Shown: piece after piece, positions 8,958 to 17,251 of the stretch
Numbering within the stretch: position 1 is the stretch's first letter
Layout of the letters: the number at the start of each line of letters is the position of its first letter
DNA from: JAJFUI01 sp963754135
Lineage (GTDB): Bacteria > Planctomycetota > Planctomycetia > Pirellulales > Thermoguttaceae
Length of the DNA: 64,000 nt
Direction: 5' to 3'
Assembly: GCA_963754135.1 (NCBI GenBank)
Contig: CAVWEY010000005.1
Coordinates: 124,001-188,000, forward strand
The notes under the pieces: model-generated
Told to the model about the DNA's origin: nothing
Database searches by the model: none
What the model saw: the letters and a program-made list of their open reading frames with translations, nothing else
Program-made: the position numbers and the translations under genes

Positions 8958-10370
8958 ATGCGGGACTTCCAAAGCGAAAGCCTGAGCCACGATCCGATCC
9001 ACGGCTATATCCCTTTCACCTCGCCGGCGGGGCTGCCGGAAGGGGAGGCCGCCGAACGGGAGATCATCGACCACCCATGGCTCCAGCGGCTGCGGCAAAT
9101 CCACCAGTTGCAGACCGCCTGGTGGGTCTTCCCCACGGCCGAACACACCCGGTTCCAGCACGCCTTGGGGGCCATGCACCTGGCGAGCCGGGCGGCGGCG
9201 GGCCTGTATGAAAGCCTCCAGGAGGTCTGCCCCGACGTGCCCAGCCGGGGCTACGTCGAATCGCTCCTGCGGCTGGCCGCCCTGCTGCACGACGTGGGGC
9301 ACGGACCGTTCGGCCACTTCTTCGACGAGCATTTTTTGGCCGATTACGGCTTGAATCACGAAATCCTCGGCGGGGAGATCATCCGCCGGGAGTTCGCCGA
9401 CCTGCTCCGCCGCGTCCGCCGAAATCCGAACACCCAGCTTGCCGACGGCGAAACGCTCGATCCCGAACAGATCGTGTTCCTGATTACCCGGCCAACACAA
9501 GAAAGACAACCGGCTGAAGCCGGAACTACGAACAAATGGCTGCGGTTTCTGCGGAGCCTGTTCAGCGGCCTCTACACCGTCGACAACATGGACTTCGTCC
9601 TCCGCGACGCCTACATGTCGGGCTACAGCACCCGCGCGTTCGACCTGGACCGGCTGCTGCACTACAGCGCGTTTACCAGCCGCGGGCTGACCATCCACGA
9701 GCGGGGCCTCTCGGCCCTGGTGCGGTTCATCTCGGTTCGGGCGGAGCTTTTTCGGGCGATCTACTTCCATCGCACGGTCCGGGCGATCGACCTGGGGCTT
9801 CAGGAGCTTTTCTGTCAGAGCAAGCAGCACTTATTCCCCGGCGATCCGCGCGAGCACCTCCACCAGTATCAACGGCTGACAGAGTGGTCGCTGCTGATGC
9901 AAGTGGCCGGCTGGCCGGAGAGCCCGGACCCCGAGTTGCGGGAGTTGGGGCGCCGGTGGCGGGAGTTCCTCGGCCGCCGGCTCCGCTGGAAGATGGCCGG
10001 CGAGCGGACGGTTTTTTTCGCCCCCGGCGAGGCGGAACGGAGCAGCGTGCTGAGCAACGCCGGGGCGTTCGAGGCGGCGATCCGGGCGGAACTGCCGGCC
10101 CAATTGCGGGACTTGCCCCTTAGGGTCGATACCGCCCGGCACGTCCACCGCCCCGGCGCCCATGCCCCGGCGGCGGGCCAGAACTTCCTCTTCGACCCGG
10201 CTACGGGAAAAATCCGCAGCCTCGACGACCGCGAGTTGTTCCGACGGATCGCCATCAGTTTCCGCGTCTGCCGCGTTTACGCCCTGGATCACCACCACAA
10301 TGCCGAACTGTCCGCCGCGTTGGACCAGCTGACCGGCGCCGGCGGCACTGACGATGTAACCAATATGTAG
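8958..10370 (+). CDS. HD-domain phosphohydrolase (dNTPase/SAMHD1-like)
   Basis: 470 aa. The HD metal-binding residues are seen as EHTRFQHALG (His at about residue 67 and 72) and LLHDVGHGPFGH (about residue 114), with the downstream Asp in YTVDNMDFVLRDAYM. This arrangement is that of the YwfO/SAMHD1-like branch of HD hydrolases, which act on nucleotides; the substrate is not known here. Residues about 180-193 (ERQPAEAGTTNK) are encoded by a repeat half-element at 9510-9533 and probably form a surface loop between HD-domain helices. Transcription may start at the ATG itself. Confidence 0.88.
   Translation: MRDFQSESLSHDPIHGYIPFTSPAGLPEGEAAEREIIDHPWLQRLRQIHQLQTAWWVFPTAEHTRFQHALGAMHLASRAAAGLYESLQEVCPDVPSRGYVESLLRLAALLHDVGHGPFGHFFDEHFLADYGLNHEILGGEIIRREFADLLRRVRRNPNTQLADGETLDPEQIVFLITRPTQERQPAEAGTTNKWLRFLRSLFSGLYTVDNMDFVLRDAYMSGYSTRAFDLDRLLHYSAFTSRGLTIHERGLSALVRFISVRAELFRAIYFHRTVRAIDLGLQELFCQSKQHLFPGDPREHLHQYQRLTEWSLLMQVAGWPESPDPELRELGRRWREFLGRRLRWKMAGERTVFFAPGEAERSSVLSNAGAFEAAIRAELPAQLRDLPLRVDTARHVHRPGAHAPAAGQNFLFDPATGKIRSLDDRELFRRIAISFRVCRVYALDHHHNAELSAALDQLTGAGGTDDVTNM
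9510..9533. repeat. Solo arm of the AAGCCGGAACTACGAAC repeat family inside a CDS
   Basis: CCGGCTGAAGCCGG followed by AACTACGAAC. The same arm forms the right end of the 79-bp element at 47195-47273. Translated in frame as PAEAGTTN within the HD hydrolase. Confidence 0.85.
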
Positions 10371-10479
10371 CGGTCAGCTTTCCGCTACCGGCCTTCGTCG
10401 GACTTGGGGGCTCAGGTCTTCGGTCTTGGGCCTTGGGCTGAAAGCTGAAAGCTAACTGCCACTTGCGAGCGCCCACCGA

Positions 10480-10971
10480 ATGGACCCGATTCTGCCCTTG
10501 CCCGACCCGGCCGTCAAATCGGAGTTTTACGCTGCCTTGGCACGGGAACTGCACGCGCTGCTGGAGGGGGAGCCGGACTTCATCGCCAATGCCGCCAACA
10601 TGGCCTCGCTCGTGTATCACAGCCTGCCGGCGGTAAACTGGGTAGGTTTTTACCTGTGGAAGGACGGCCAACTCGTGCTCGGGCCTTTCCAGGGGAAGCC
10701 GGCGTGCCGGCGGATTGCCTTGGGACACGGTGTCTGCGGGAGTGCGGCTGCCGGGCGGACCACCCTTGTGGTGCCCGATGTTCACGATTTCCCCGGCCAC
10801 ATTGCCTGCGACAGTGCGTCGCGATCCGAAATGGTGGTTCCCATTATCGCCGGGGAGCGTCTGATCGGCGTGTTCGACCTCGATAGTCCCGTGATGGGGC
10901 GTTTCGATGAGGGAGACCGTGGGGGGGTGGAGTTGCTCGTCCGGGTCCTGGTGGCAGCCTGTTGCGATTGA
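10480..10971 (+). CDS. msrC: Free methionine-(R)-sulfoxide reductase (GAF domain)
   Basis: 163-aa single GAF domain that reduces free L-methionine-(R)-sulfoxide. The three conserved cysteines of the fRMsr family are present: Cys76 (KPACRRI), Cys86 (HGVCGSA) and the nucleophilic Cys110 (HIACDSAS). Family hallmarks NWVGFYLW, LGPFQGKPAC and FPGHIACDS match throughout. It acts in cytoplasmic oxidative-damage repair. The gap before it (10371-10479) contains TGAAAGC tandem units of the short-period repeat class. Confidence 0.95.
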   Translation: MDPILPLPDPAVKSEFYAALARELHALLEGEPDFIANAANMASLVYHSLPAVNWVGFYLWKDGQLVLGPFQGKPACRRIALGHGVCGSAAAGRTTLVVPDVHDFPGHIACDSASRSEMVVPIIAGERLIGVFDLDSPVMGRFDEGDRGGVELLVRVLVAACCD

Positions 10972-11069
10972 CAGGTGTTGGGCCGAGAGGGTAAAGTCTC
11001 GGTATCCTGGTGTTCCCGGCGCCGCCTCATTATCTCCATCATCCAACTCTACGGGAAAGCCCCACCGCC

Positions 11070-11861
11070 ATGCCACGGACACGACGTTTCGCCGAGCCAT
11101 ATTGTTTTGTGCCGCAGGGCCTGGAGCAGTCGTTTGCGATCGATCCGGCGAAACTTTCCGCCGGAGCGGGCGGTTTCGCCCACGCCTTGTTCGCCCCGAT
11201 CCACTACGAGCCTGGGTATGCCTACCCGCTGCTCGTCTGGTTGCACGGTGGCGGCGGCGACGAGCGCCAGTTGCGACAGGTAATGCCATGCTTGAGCTTG
11301 CGGAACTATCTGGCGGTGGCGCCGTGCGGGATGCGGCTCTGCGACGCGGCGGCAACAGAGCGGCCGTGCTATGGATGGCGGCAAACCGACGATCACATTC
11401 AACGGGCCGGGCAGCGGGTCTTCGACTGCGTGGAACTCGCCGGCCGGCAATTCCACGTCGCCGCCAACCGGGTCTTCCTGATGGGGACCGATCATGGCGG
11501 GACGATGGCCATGCGGATCGCCTTGAGCCATCCGAGCCGGTTCGCCGGCGTGATTTCGCTGTGCGGGGCGGTTCCAAGAGGCGGCAGGCCGCTGGGCAAC
11601 CTGGTGGCGGCGCGGCGGCTGGGTATCTTCCTGGCCACCGACCGCGGCAGCCGGCAATATCCCGCCTCCCAGGTCTGCGCCGACCTGCGGCTGCTCCATA
11701 CGGCGGGCCTGTCGGTCACGTTGCGGCAATATCCCTGTGGCCGCCACCTGATCCGTCAGGTGCTCGCCGACGTGGACCGGTGGATTATCGACGAGATTAC
11801 CGCACCGCAAACGCCCTGCGTCGAGTCCGACGCCCAGTGGTCGCGCGAGGCGGAATCTTGA
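11070..11861 (+). CDS. Alpha/beta-hydrolase fold protein, catalytic Ser replaced by Asp
   Basis: About 263 aa from the ATG at 11070 (MPRTRRFAEPY); an ATG at 11010 is an alternative. The fold is recognised from PLLVWLHGGGGDE (oxyanion HGG at about residue 58), the nucleophile elbow position, and the C-terminal QYPCGRHLIRQVL with a candidate catalytic His. The elbow reads GTDHGG instead of GxSxGG, so the usual serine is aspartate. It is therefore either inactive, a binding protein, or an Asp-nucleophile enzyme as in haloalkane dehalogenases. It resembles phospholipase/carboxylesterase and PHB-depolymerase-like proteins. No signal peptide is visible. Confidence 0.75.
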   Translation: MPRTRRFAEPYCFVPQGLEQSFAIDPAKLSAGAGGFAHALFAPIHYEPGYAYPLLVWLHGGGGDERQLRQVMPCLSLRNYLAVAPCGMRLCDAAATERPCYGWRQTDDHIQRAGQRVFDCVELAGRQFHVAANRVFLMGTDHGGTMAMRIALSHPSRFAGVISLCGAVPRGGRPLGNLVAARRLGIFLATDRGSRQYPASQVCADLRLLHTAGLSVTLRQYPCGRHLIRQVLADVDRWIIDEITAPQTPCVESDAQWSREAES

Positions 11862-11980
11862 CTCTCAGCGGCTGCTTGCACTGCTAGCAGGCAAACGTGC
11901 ATTGACACTGCCGGGCAATTTCGGGTACAAACCGCCCGCTTCTCTCCCGTTTCTCGTCCCCAACCCCGGCTGGTTTGCCC

Positions 11981-12466
11981 ATGTCGCCACATCCACGCGG
12001 TTCGTACTGGGGGGCCTTCCCCCTGCGGCCATTGGTGGAGGAAGTCGTCCAATCGCTCGGCTTGCGTCTGGCCGCCCAGACCATCGAGACCTCCCTCGAC
12101 ATCCCCTGGAACGAAACGGTTGCCGCCGACCGGGAGATGCTTCGGCGGGCGGTGAGGAACTTGCTCTTGAACGCCGCCGCCGCCATGCCCCACGGCGGCA
12201 CGCTGCTGGCCACCTCCGCCGCCACGGCCGACGCCGTGGAGTTGGAGATCGCCGACAGTGGCCCCGCACTCTCCGACGAGGGGCGGCGACACGCCTTCGA
12301 ACTGACGGGAACCGACGAGCGCGGCGCCACCGGCTGCACCTTGGCCATCGTCCGCCGCATCGCCGAGATTCACGGGGGGAGTCTGTCGGTGGCCAACTGT
12401 CCTGACGGGGGCGTCGCGGTGACCCTGCGGATTCCCCGTCCCGTTGCCTTGGAGGCCGCCGCGTAA
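11981..12466 (+). CDS. Orphan histidine-kinase ATPase domain upstream of fliF
   Basis: About 161 aa consisting almost only of a HATPase_c (GHKL) domain. The N box is NLLLNAAAAMPHGG (about residue 56), the G1-like box DSGPALSDEG (about 90) and the G2 box GATGCTLAIVRRIAEIHGG (about 112), ending with the SVANCPDGGVAVTLRIP strand. There is no His dimerisation domain, PAS or membrane segment. The stop codon overlaps the fliF start by one base (TAATG), so it is translationally coupled to the flagellar cluster. It may be the remnant of a flagellar sensor kinase or a stand-alone regulator. A second start at 11975 is possible. Confidence 0.8.
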   Translation: MSPHPRGSYWGAFPLRPLVEEVVQSLGLRLAAQTIETSLDIPWNETVAADREMLRRAVRNLLLNAAAAMPHGGTLLATSAATADAVELEIADSGPALSDEGRRHAFELTGTDERGATGCTLAIVRRIAEIHGGSLSVANCPDGGVAVTLRIPRPVALEAAA

Positions 12467-14016
12467 TGGACTCTCTCCGTCGGGCATATCTGCAACTGCA
12501 CGGCCTGTGGCGTTCGCTGCCGCCGGGGTCGCGGATGGCGGCCGGCCTGCTGGCCGTGGCGGTGCTGCTCGGGCTTGTGTACCTCGGCACGCGCCAGGCC
12601 CCAGGGCCGGACGCCGACTTGATGCACGGCGTGCCGGTGGCGGCCGCTGAACTTCCGGCGATGGTTTCCGCCTTCGCCAAGGCCAACCTAAAGGGCTATG
12701 AAATCCGCGGCACTTCGATCCTCGTGCCGCGGGGCGAGGAGCCGGCATACCTGGCGGCGCTGGCCGACGCCAAGGCCCTGCCAAAATTTGGCGATGCCAC
12801 GGACGAGGCCGCCAAGTCCGGTGGCCCCTTCGTGAGCAGGCAGGACCGCGAAGAGCTGTTGAAGAACGCCAAGCAGGCCGAGCTGGCGCTGATGATCCGT
12901 TCGATGAACGGCATCGAGAACGCCTACGTGATTTACGACATCGACAACAAGCGGGGCAGTTTCGGCCCCGACCGGTTGATTACGGCCACGGTCTGCGTGA
13001 AGCCGGCCGGTTCGGCCCATCTCGACGAAGCGATGGTCGCGGCCATCCGCCACCTTGTGGCCGGGGCCATCGCCGGGCTGAAACCCGAGAATGTGACCGT
13101 CTCCGATCTGAATAACCGCACGTGGTACGGACGCGTGGAAGGGGACCGCGGCGCGGAAGAGAACCTCTACGCCTCTCTCAAGGGAATGTATGAGCAGGAC
13201 CTGAAAGCCAAAATCCTGGGCGCGCTCTGTTTCATCCCCAACGTTACCGCCGAGGTCAGCGTCGTGCTCGACCGCCAGCAGATCGCCCGGATCAAACAGG
13301 CCCCCGGCAGTCACTTTCGTCCGGGGGGAGCGGCGATCCGGCCCAATATGGCCGAAACGATCGACGCCCGCGACGAGAACGGGGCGCCGGAACCGGAAGT
13401 CCCCCCACCCGCGGCCGGCCTGACGCCGATCTCAGCCCGCGTGTCGGTGGGCGTGCCGGCGAGCTACCTCAAGAAGGTCTGGCGCGAACGGCACCTCGGC
13501 CCGCCCGGCCAAGACCCGGCAACCCCTGGCGCGGCCGCGTTGGATCAAATCAGCGCGGAAGAATCGGCCAAGATCCGCCACCACGTCGCCCAACTGCTCC
13601 CTCCGACCCAGGCGCCGGCGGACCCGGCCGAGCAGGTCGCCGTGACGACCTTCGAAGACCTCCAAGCGGCGGAGCCGCCGACCGGCTTCGCGCGGGAGAC
13701 GTTGAGTTGGCTTGCGGCGTCGTGGCGGACGGTCGCCTTGCTGGGGCTGGCCCTGTTTTGCTTGCTCTGGTTGCGGTCGGCCGTCCGCGGCGGTCGGGCC
13801 TTCAGAGGTGGAGCAGGTTGGCAGCCGCCTTCCACGGCCGCGCCTGCCGAGCCGGCGGAAGACGATGCCGGGCAACAGGCGTCGCGCATCCCGGCCCCGC
13901 ACTGGCGCCAGTCCCCCGCCGACCCTGCGCTCCGCCGCCAGCTTTCCGACTTGGTCGAGGCCGACCCCGAGACGGCCGCAGGCATCCTCCGCAACTGGAT
14001 TGGACAAGTGAGTTGA
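12466..14016 (+). CDS. fliF: Flagellar MS-ring protein FliF
   Basis: Forms the inner-membrane MS ring on which the export gate and rotor are built. It is 516 aa. The first membrane segment is AGLLAVAVLLGLVYLG (about 24-40) and the second VALLGLALFCLLWLR (about 421-436). Between them are ring-building motifs, including VSRQDREELLKNAKQAELALMIRSM with the family pattern QR-L--ELA-SI and the region ITATVCVKPAG. The C-terminal tail (RRQLSDLVEADPETAAGILRNWIGQ) is the FliG-binding helix. First complete structural gene of the cluster, directly before fliG (3-bp gap). Confidence 0.93.
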   Translation: MDSLRRAYLQLHGLWRSLPPGSRMAAGLLAVAVLLGLVYLGTRQAPGPDADLMHGVPVAAAELPAMVSAFAKANLKGYEIRGTSILVPRGEEPAYLAALADAKALPKFGDATDEAAKSGGPFVSRQDREELLKNAKQAELALMIRSMNGIENAYVIYDIDNKRGSFGPDRLITATVCVKPAGSAHLDEAMVAAIRHLVAGAIAGLKPENVTVSDLNNRTWYGRVEGDRGAEENLYASLKGMYEQDLKAKILGALCFIPNVTAEVSVVLDRQQIARIKQAPGSHFRPGGAAIRPNMAETIDARDENGAPEPEVPPPAAGLTPISARVSVGVPASYLKKVWRERHLGPPGQDPATPGAAALDQISAEESAKIRHHVAQLLPPTQAPADPAEQVAVTTFEDLQAAEPPTGFARETLSWLAASWRTVALLGLALFCLLWLRSAVRGGRAFRGGAGWQPPSTAAPAEPAEDDAGQQASRIPAPHWRQSPADPALRRQLSDLVEADPETAAGILRNWIGQVS

Positions 14017-14019
14017 CCG

Positions 14020-15162
14020 ATGGACATGGCGCGGCAATCTACTTCTTGTACTCCTCACGCTCCGCGTGAGGAAACATCCGTCACGCGGAGCGTGACGAGT
14101 ACAGACGCGGGCGTGCGCAAAGCGGCCATCCTGGTGGCCAGTCTCGACCCTGCTGCGGCCGGCGTGCTCTTGGACCAATTAGCCCCCGGACAAGCAGCGC
14201 TGGTCCGCCAGGCCGCCGCCGCTGTCGACGAGATCGAACCCGAGGAGCGGCAGCGGGTGATCGACGAGTTCTGCCGTATTGGACCGATGATCCCCAAGGC
14301 GTCTCCCGCCGGCATCGAATTGACCGACATAAAAGCCGTCCGGACTCTCTCCCCTCTCCCTTTGGGAGAGGGGCGGGGGGTGAGGGCTGGCCGCGACTCC
14401 ACGAGCGACGAAGCTTCTTCAATAGCGAGCAGCCCTCACCCTAACCCTCTCCCAAAGGGAGAGGGGACTACTCATTTCGACTTCCTGCGGGAGGCGGAGG
14501 AGGCCAGCTTGGTCCACTTGCTGGCCGACGAACGCCCGGCGACCATTGCGTTGGTGCTCTCCCATCTTCCGCCCGAGCAGGGGGGCGAAATCCTGGCCCG
14601 GCTGGCCCCCGCGCTGCAAATCGAAACCGTCCGCCGGCTGGTCGACTTGGAGGACGCCGATCCCGAGATGGTGCGCGAGGTCGAGCGGGCGCTGGAGTCG
14701 CGGCTCTTGCGGCAGTCCGACGCCGACCGCCGCCGCGCTGCCGGGCCGGAATCGGCCGCCAGGATTCTCGCCGCGTGCGACGGCCAGATCCGCGGACGGA
14801 TTCTCGACAACCTCGCCGCCGAGGACCAGCCGCTGGCCGAGCGGCTGGGGCGCCGGGCGATCGGTTTCGAGGACCTGGTCCAATGCGACGATGCGACGTT
14901 GCGGGCGGCGCTTGCGGCCGCCGGGCCGGAAGTGGTCCAGGCCGCGTTGTTGGGGGCCGCGCCGGCCGTCTTGGCCCGGCTCTTGAGCTGTTTGCCCGCC
15001 AAAGAAGCCAAACGCCTCCGTCGGAACCTGGCCCACCCCGATCCCATCCGGCTCAGCGAAGTGGAAGACGCGCGGCAGCGGATCGCCGCCCTGGCGTCGG
15101 GGTGGCAGTTGAACTGCCGCCCTAGCGGGAGTGACGGCAATTCACGGCGGATCGCCGCCTGA
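14020..15162 (+). CDS. fliG: Flagellar motor switch protein FliG with multiple in-frame repeat insertions
   Basis: Rotor protein that links the MS ring to the C ring and interacts with the stator. It is 380 aa against the usual 330-345. Recognisable core: GVRKAAILVASLDPAAAGVLLDQL (N-domain), ERPATIALVLSHLPPEQGGEIL (middle domain), and the torque-helix region VVQAALLGAAPAVLARLLSCLP followed by PIRLSEVEDARQRI. Residues 10-28 are encoded by a 57-bp palindromic element, residues about 111-149 by an inverted pair of LPLGEG elements, and the C-terminal GWQLNCRPSG by a third family. The insertions fall at the N-terminus, the linker between the N and middle domains, and the C-terminal tail. Whether the protein still works is uncertain. 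Confidence 0.92.
   Translation: MDMARQSTSCTPHAPREETSVTRSVTSTDAGVRKAAILVASLDPAAAGVLLDQLAPGQAALVRQAAAAVDEIEPEERQRVIDEFCRIGPMIPKASPAGIELTDIKAVRTLSPLPLGEGRGVRAGRDSTSDEASSIASSPHPNPLPKGEGTTHFDFLREAEEASLVHLLADERPATIALVLSHLPPEQGGEILARLAPALQIETVRRLVDLEDADPEMVREVERALESRLLRQSDADRRRAAGPESAARILAACDGQIRGRILDNLAAEDQPLAERLGRRAIGFEDLVQCDDATLRAALAAAGPEVVQAALLGAAPAVLARLLSCLPAKEAKRLRRNLAHPDPIRLSEVEDARQRIAALASGWQLNCRPSGSDGNSRRIAA
14047..14103. repeat. 57-bp palindromic element (APREETSVTRS family), in fliG
   Basis: Arms of 23 nt (14047-14069 and 14081-14103) are complementary with one mismatch around an 11-nt spacer. The element is exactly 19 codons and stays in frame. It is the reverse complement, with one mismatch, of the element at 35194-35250 in ilvC. 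Confidence 0.95.
14351..14466. repeat. Inverted pair of LPLGEG palindromic repeats in fliG
   Basis: The left unit 14351-14387 matches the cysS copy with one substitution. The right unit 14432-14466 is its inverted copy. The 44-nt spacer has no recognisable content. The whole 116-bp composite is read through in frame. Confidence 0.92.
15101..15122. repeat. Palindrome of the GGCAGTTGAACTGCC family at the fliG 3' end
   Basis: GGCAGTTGAACTGCC with flanking GGT/CCC bases. The same palindrome occurs at 42531-42561 and 45559-45589, with a variant at 50787-50812. It supplies the fliG C-terminal residues WQLNCRP. Confidence 0.85.
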
Positions 15163-15172
15163 GGAACCACGA

Positions 15173-15817
15173 ATGGCCACCATCATCCGAGCCGCCGACG
15201 CGACGCATCACGCCCAGGCGGCGGCGCTGAATCTCAACGACGTCGCCGAGCAGGCCAGAGGGTGCCTGAACAGGGTGCGGATCGACGCCGCGCACATCGT
15301 CGCCGAGGCCCACAACGAGGCCGATGCCATCCGCCGGCAAGCGGCCGAGGCGGGCTGCCAGGCCGCCGTCGAGGAGATCGAGCGGATGGTCGCCGAGAAA
15401 ACGGCCCCGGCGGTCGCCGCCTTGCGGCAGGCCGCCGCCGAGCTGCAAGCGGACCGGCAGGCGTGGCTTTCGCACTGGGAGACCGCCGCCGTGCGGCTGG
15501 CCGCCGCGATGGCCGAGAAGATCATCCGCCGCGAGTTGCGCGGGCAGCCGGAGATCACGTTGACACTGGTGCGCGAGGCGCTGGAGTTGGCCGCCGGCAG
15601 CCCCAACGTCCACCTGCAATTGAACCCGGAAGACTATCAGGCGCTGGGCGGGCAGGTGCGGGCGCTGTTGGCCGCCATGTCCGCCCTCGGCGGCGTCGAA
15701 GTGACGCCCGATGCGACGCTGAGCCGGGGCGGCTGCCGCGTGCAGACCCGTTTCGGCACGATCGACCAGCAAATCGAGTCGCAACTGAAACGCATCGAAG
15801 AAGAACTTACTGCGTAG
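15173..15817 (+). CDS. fliH: Flagellar export regulator FliH
   Basis: Negative regulator and membrane anchor of the export ATPase FliI. It is 214 aa from the ATG at 15173, which is 10 bp after the fliG stop and preceded by GAGGAACC. The N-terminal half is a long Ala-rich coiled coil (AAHIVAEAHNEADAIRRQAAEAG). The C-terminal globular part has the HrpE/YscL/FliH pattern (AMAEKIIRRELRGQPE, ALELAAGS, VHLQLNPEDY, VEVTPDATLSRGGCRVQT, GTIDQQIESQL). It lies between fliG and fliI as in most flagellar operons. Confidence 0.9.
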   Translation: MATIIRAADATHHAQAAALNLNDVAEQARGCLNRVRIDAAHIVAEAHNEADAIRRQAAEAGCQAAVEEIERMVAEKTAPAVAALRQAAAELQADRQAWLSHWETAAVRLAAAMAEKIIRRELRGQPEITLTLVREALELAAGSPNVHLQLNPEDYQALGGQVRALLAAMSALGGVEVTPDATLSRGGCRVQTRFGTIDQQIESQLKRIEEELTA

Positions 15818-15830
15818 GTCAATCATTGGC

Positions 15831-15915
15831 GGGTGCCATGCCCACGCTTGCCGTGGGCATGTGACGGTTGTCCCGCGTATTCAACATGCCCACGGCAAGC
15901 GTGGGCATGGCACCC
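15831..15915. repeat. 85-bp REPIN-like element before fliI
   Basis: Perfect 31-bp inverted arms (15831-15861 and 15885-15915) enclose a 23-nt spacer. Each arm contains the palindrome CCCACGCTTGCCGTGGG. An identical pair of arms with a related spacer lies at 18820-18904 inside fliP. The right arm contains ATG codons in the fliI frame (MPTASVGMAP). Confidence 0.97.
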
Positions 15916-15924
15916 GACGAAACC

Positions 15925-17244
15925 ATGCTCGACCTGACCGAACATCTCGACGGCATCATGCCGACGGCGCTTTGGGGAAGCGTGGCGCGGACGGCCGGCA
16001 CGACCGTCTCGGCGGCCGGTTTTCCGGCGCCGCTGGGGGCGGTGGCGGAGATCAAGCGACAGGCCGGCCCGCCCCTGGCTGCCGAGGTGGTGGGGTTCCG
16101 CGACGATCTGAGCGTGCTCTACCCCTTGGGAGAATTGAGCGGCGTGCGCCGCGGGAACCGGGTCCGGCTGGTCCGCACCGCCCGTCGGCTCCGCGTGGGG
16201 CCGGAGTTGTTGGGGCGGGTGATCGACGCCGAAGGCCGCACCATCGACGGCCGGCCGCAGCCGGCGCTGGCCGACCGCGCGTCGCTGTGGCGGGCCCCGC
16301 CCGACCCGTGCCGCCGCCCGCGGATCGACCAGCCGCTGGCCACGGGGGTCCGGGCGATCGACGGGCTGTTGTGCTGCGGGAAGGGGCAGCGGATGGGGAT
16401 TTTCTCCGCCTCCGGCGTGGGCAAGAGCGTGCTGCTGGGGATGATGGCCCGCTACACCGCCGCCGACGTGATTGTCATCGCGCTGCTGGGCGAGCGCGGC
16501 CGCGAGGTCCGTGAGTTCATCGAGCGCGACTTGGGCCCGGCCGGGCTGGCCAGAAGCGTCGTCGTGGTGGCCGCGAGCAATGAGCCGGCCATCGTCCGCA
16601 CGCAAGCCGCCGCGACGGCCACCGCGGTGGCCGAATACTTCCGCGACCGGGGCCGGGACGTGCTGCTGCTGATGGATTCGCTGACGCGGCTGGCGTTGGC
16701 GCAGCGGGAGATTGGATTGGCCGCGGGCGAGCCGCCCGCCACCCGCGGCTTTACGCCCTCCGTTTTCGCCCTGCTGCCGAAGCTGGTGGAGCGGGCCGGC
16801 CGCGCCCCGCAAGGCAGCATCACCGCCTTCTACACCGTCCTGGTCGAGGGGGACGATCCCAACGAGCCGATCAGCGATGCGGTCCGCAGCCTGCTGGATG
16901 GGCACACCTGGCTGGCCCGTAAGCTCAGTTCCCGCGGCCACTGGCCCGCCATCGACGTGCTGGAGAGCATCAGCCGCCTGATGCCCGAGCTGGCCGACGC
17001 GGAACACGCCCGAGCGGCCTGCGCCGTCCGCGAGTTGTTGGCCGCCCACCGCGACCACGAGGATTTGATCTCGATCGGGGCCTATCGCCGCGGTGGCAAC
17101 AAGAGCGTGGACGCCGCGATCGACCTGCAAGACGACATCAACCGTTACCTGCGGCAACCGGTGGAGCAGCCCTCCACGCTGGCCGCCGCCCGAGATGGAT
17201 TGCTCGAATTGTACCGGAAATACCGCGAGCGCGTCGGCGAGTGA
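15925..17244 (+). CDS. fliI: Flagellum-specific ATPase FliI
   Basis: Export ATPase energising the flagellar type III system. It is 439 aa from the ATG at 15925 (MLDLTEHLDGIM). Earlier ATGs at 15868, 15886 and 15907 are open but lie in or before the repeat element, so they are doubtful. Walker A is SASGVGKSVLLG (about residue 156), and the signature GERGREVREFIERDLG follows. Walker B is VLLLMDSLTRLA (about 245), then ATRGFTPSVFALLPKLVERAG and YRRGGNKSVDAAID near the C-terminus. The complete family pattern argues for function. fliH precedes it and fliJ follows after 7 bp. Confidence 0.94.
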   Translation: MLDLTEHLDGIMPTALWGSVARTAGTTVSAAGFPAPLGAVAEIKRQAGPPLAAEVVGFRDDLSVLYPLGELSGVRRGNRVRLVRTARRLRVGPELLGRVIDAEGRTIDGRPQPALADRASLWRAPPDPCRRPRIDQPLATGVRAIDGLLCCGKGQRMGIFSASGVGKSVLLGMMARYTAADVIVIALLGERGREVREFIERDLGPAGLARSVVVVAASNEPAIVRTQAAATATAVAEYFRDRGRDVLLLMDSLTRLALAQREIGLAAGEPPATRGFTPSVFALLPKLVERAGRAPQGSITAFYTVLVEGDDPNEPISDAVRSLLDGHTWLARKLSSRGHWPAIDVLESISRLMPELADAEHARAACAVRELLAAHRDHEDLISIGAYRRGGNKSVDAAIDLQDDINRYLRQPVEQPSTLAAARDGLLELYRKYRERVGE

Positions 17245-17251
17245 CATAATC

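Noticed and set aside
9831..11577. Long minus-strand frames over the HD hydrolase, msrC and hydrolase genes
   Set aside because: Arg/Pro-rich GC-shadow translations; the plus-strand genes have clear family motifs.
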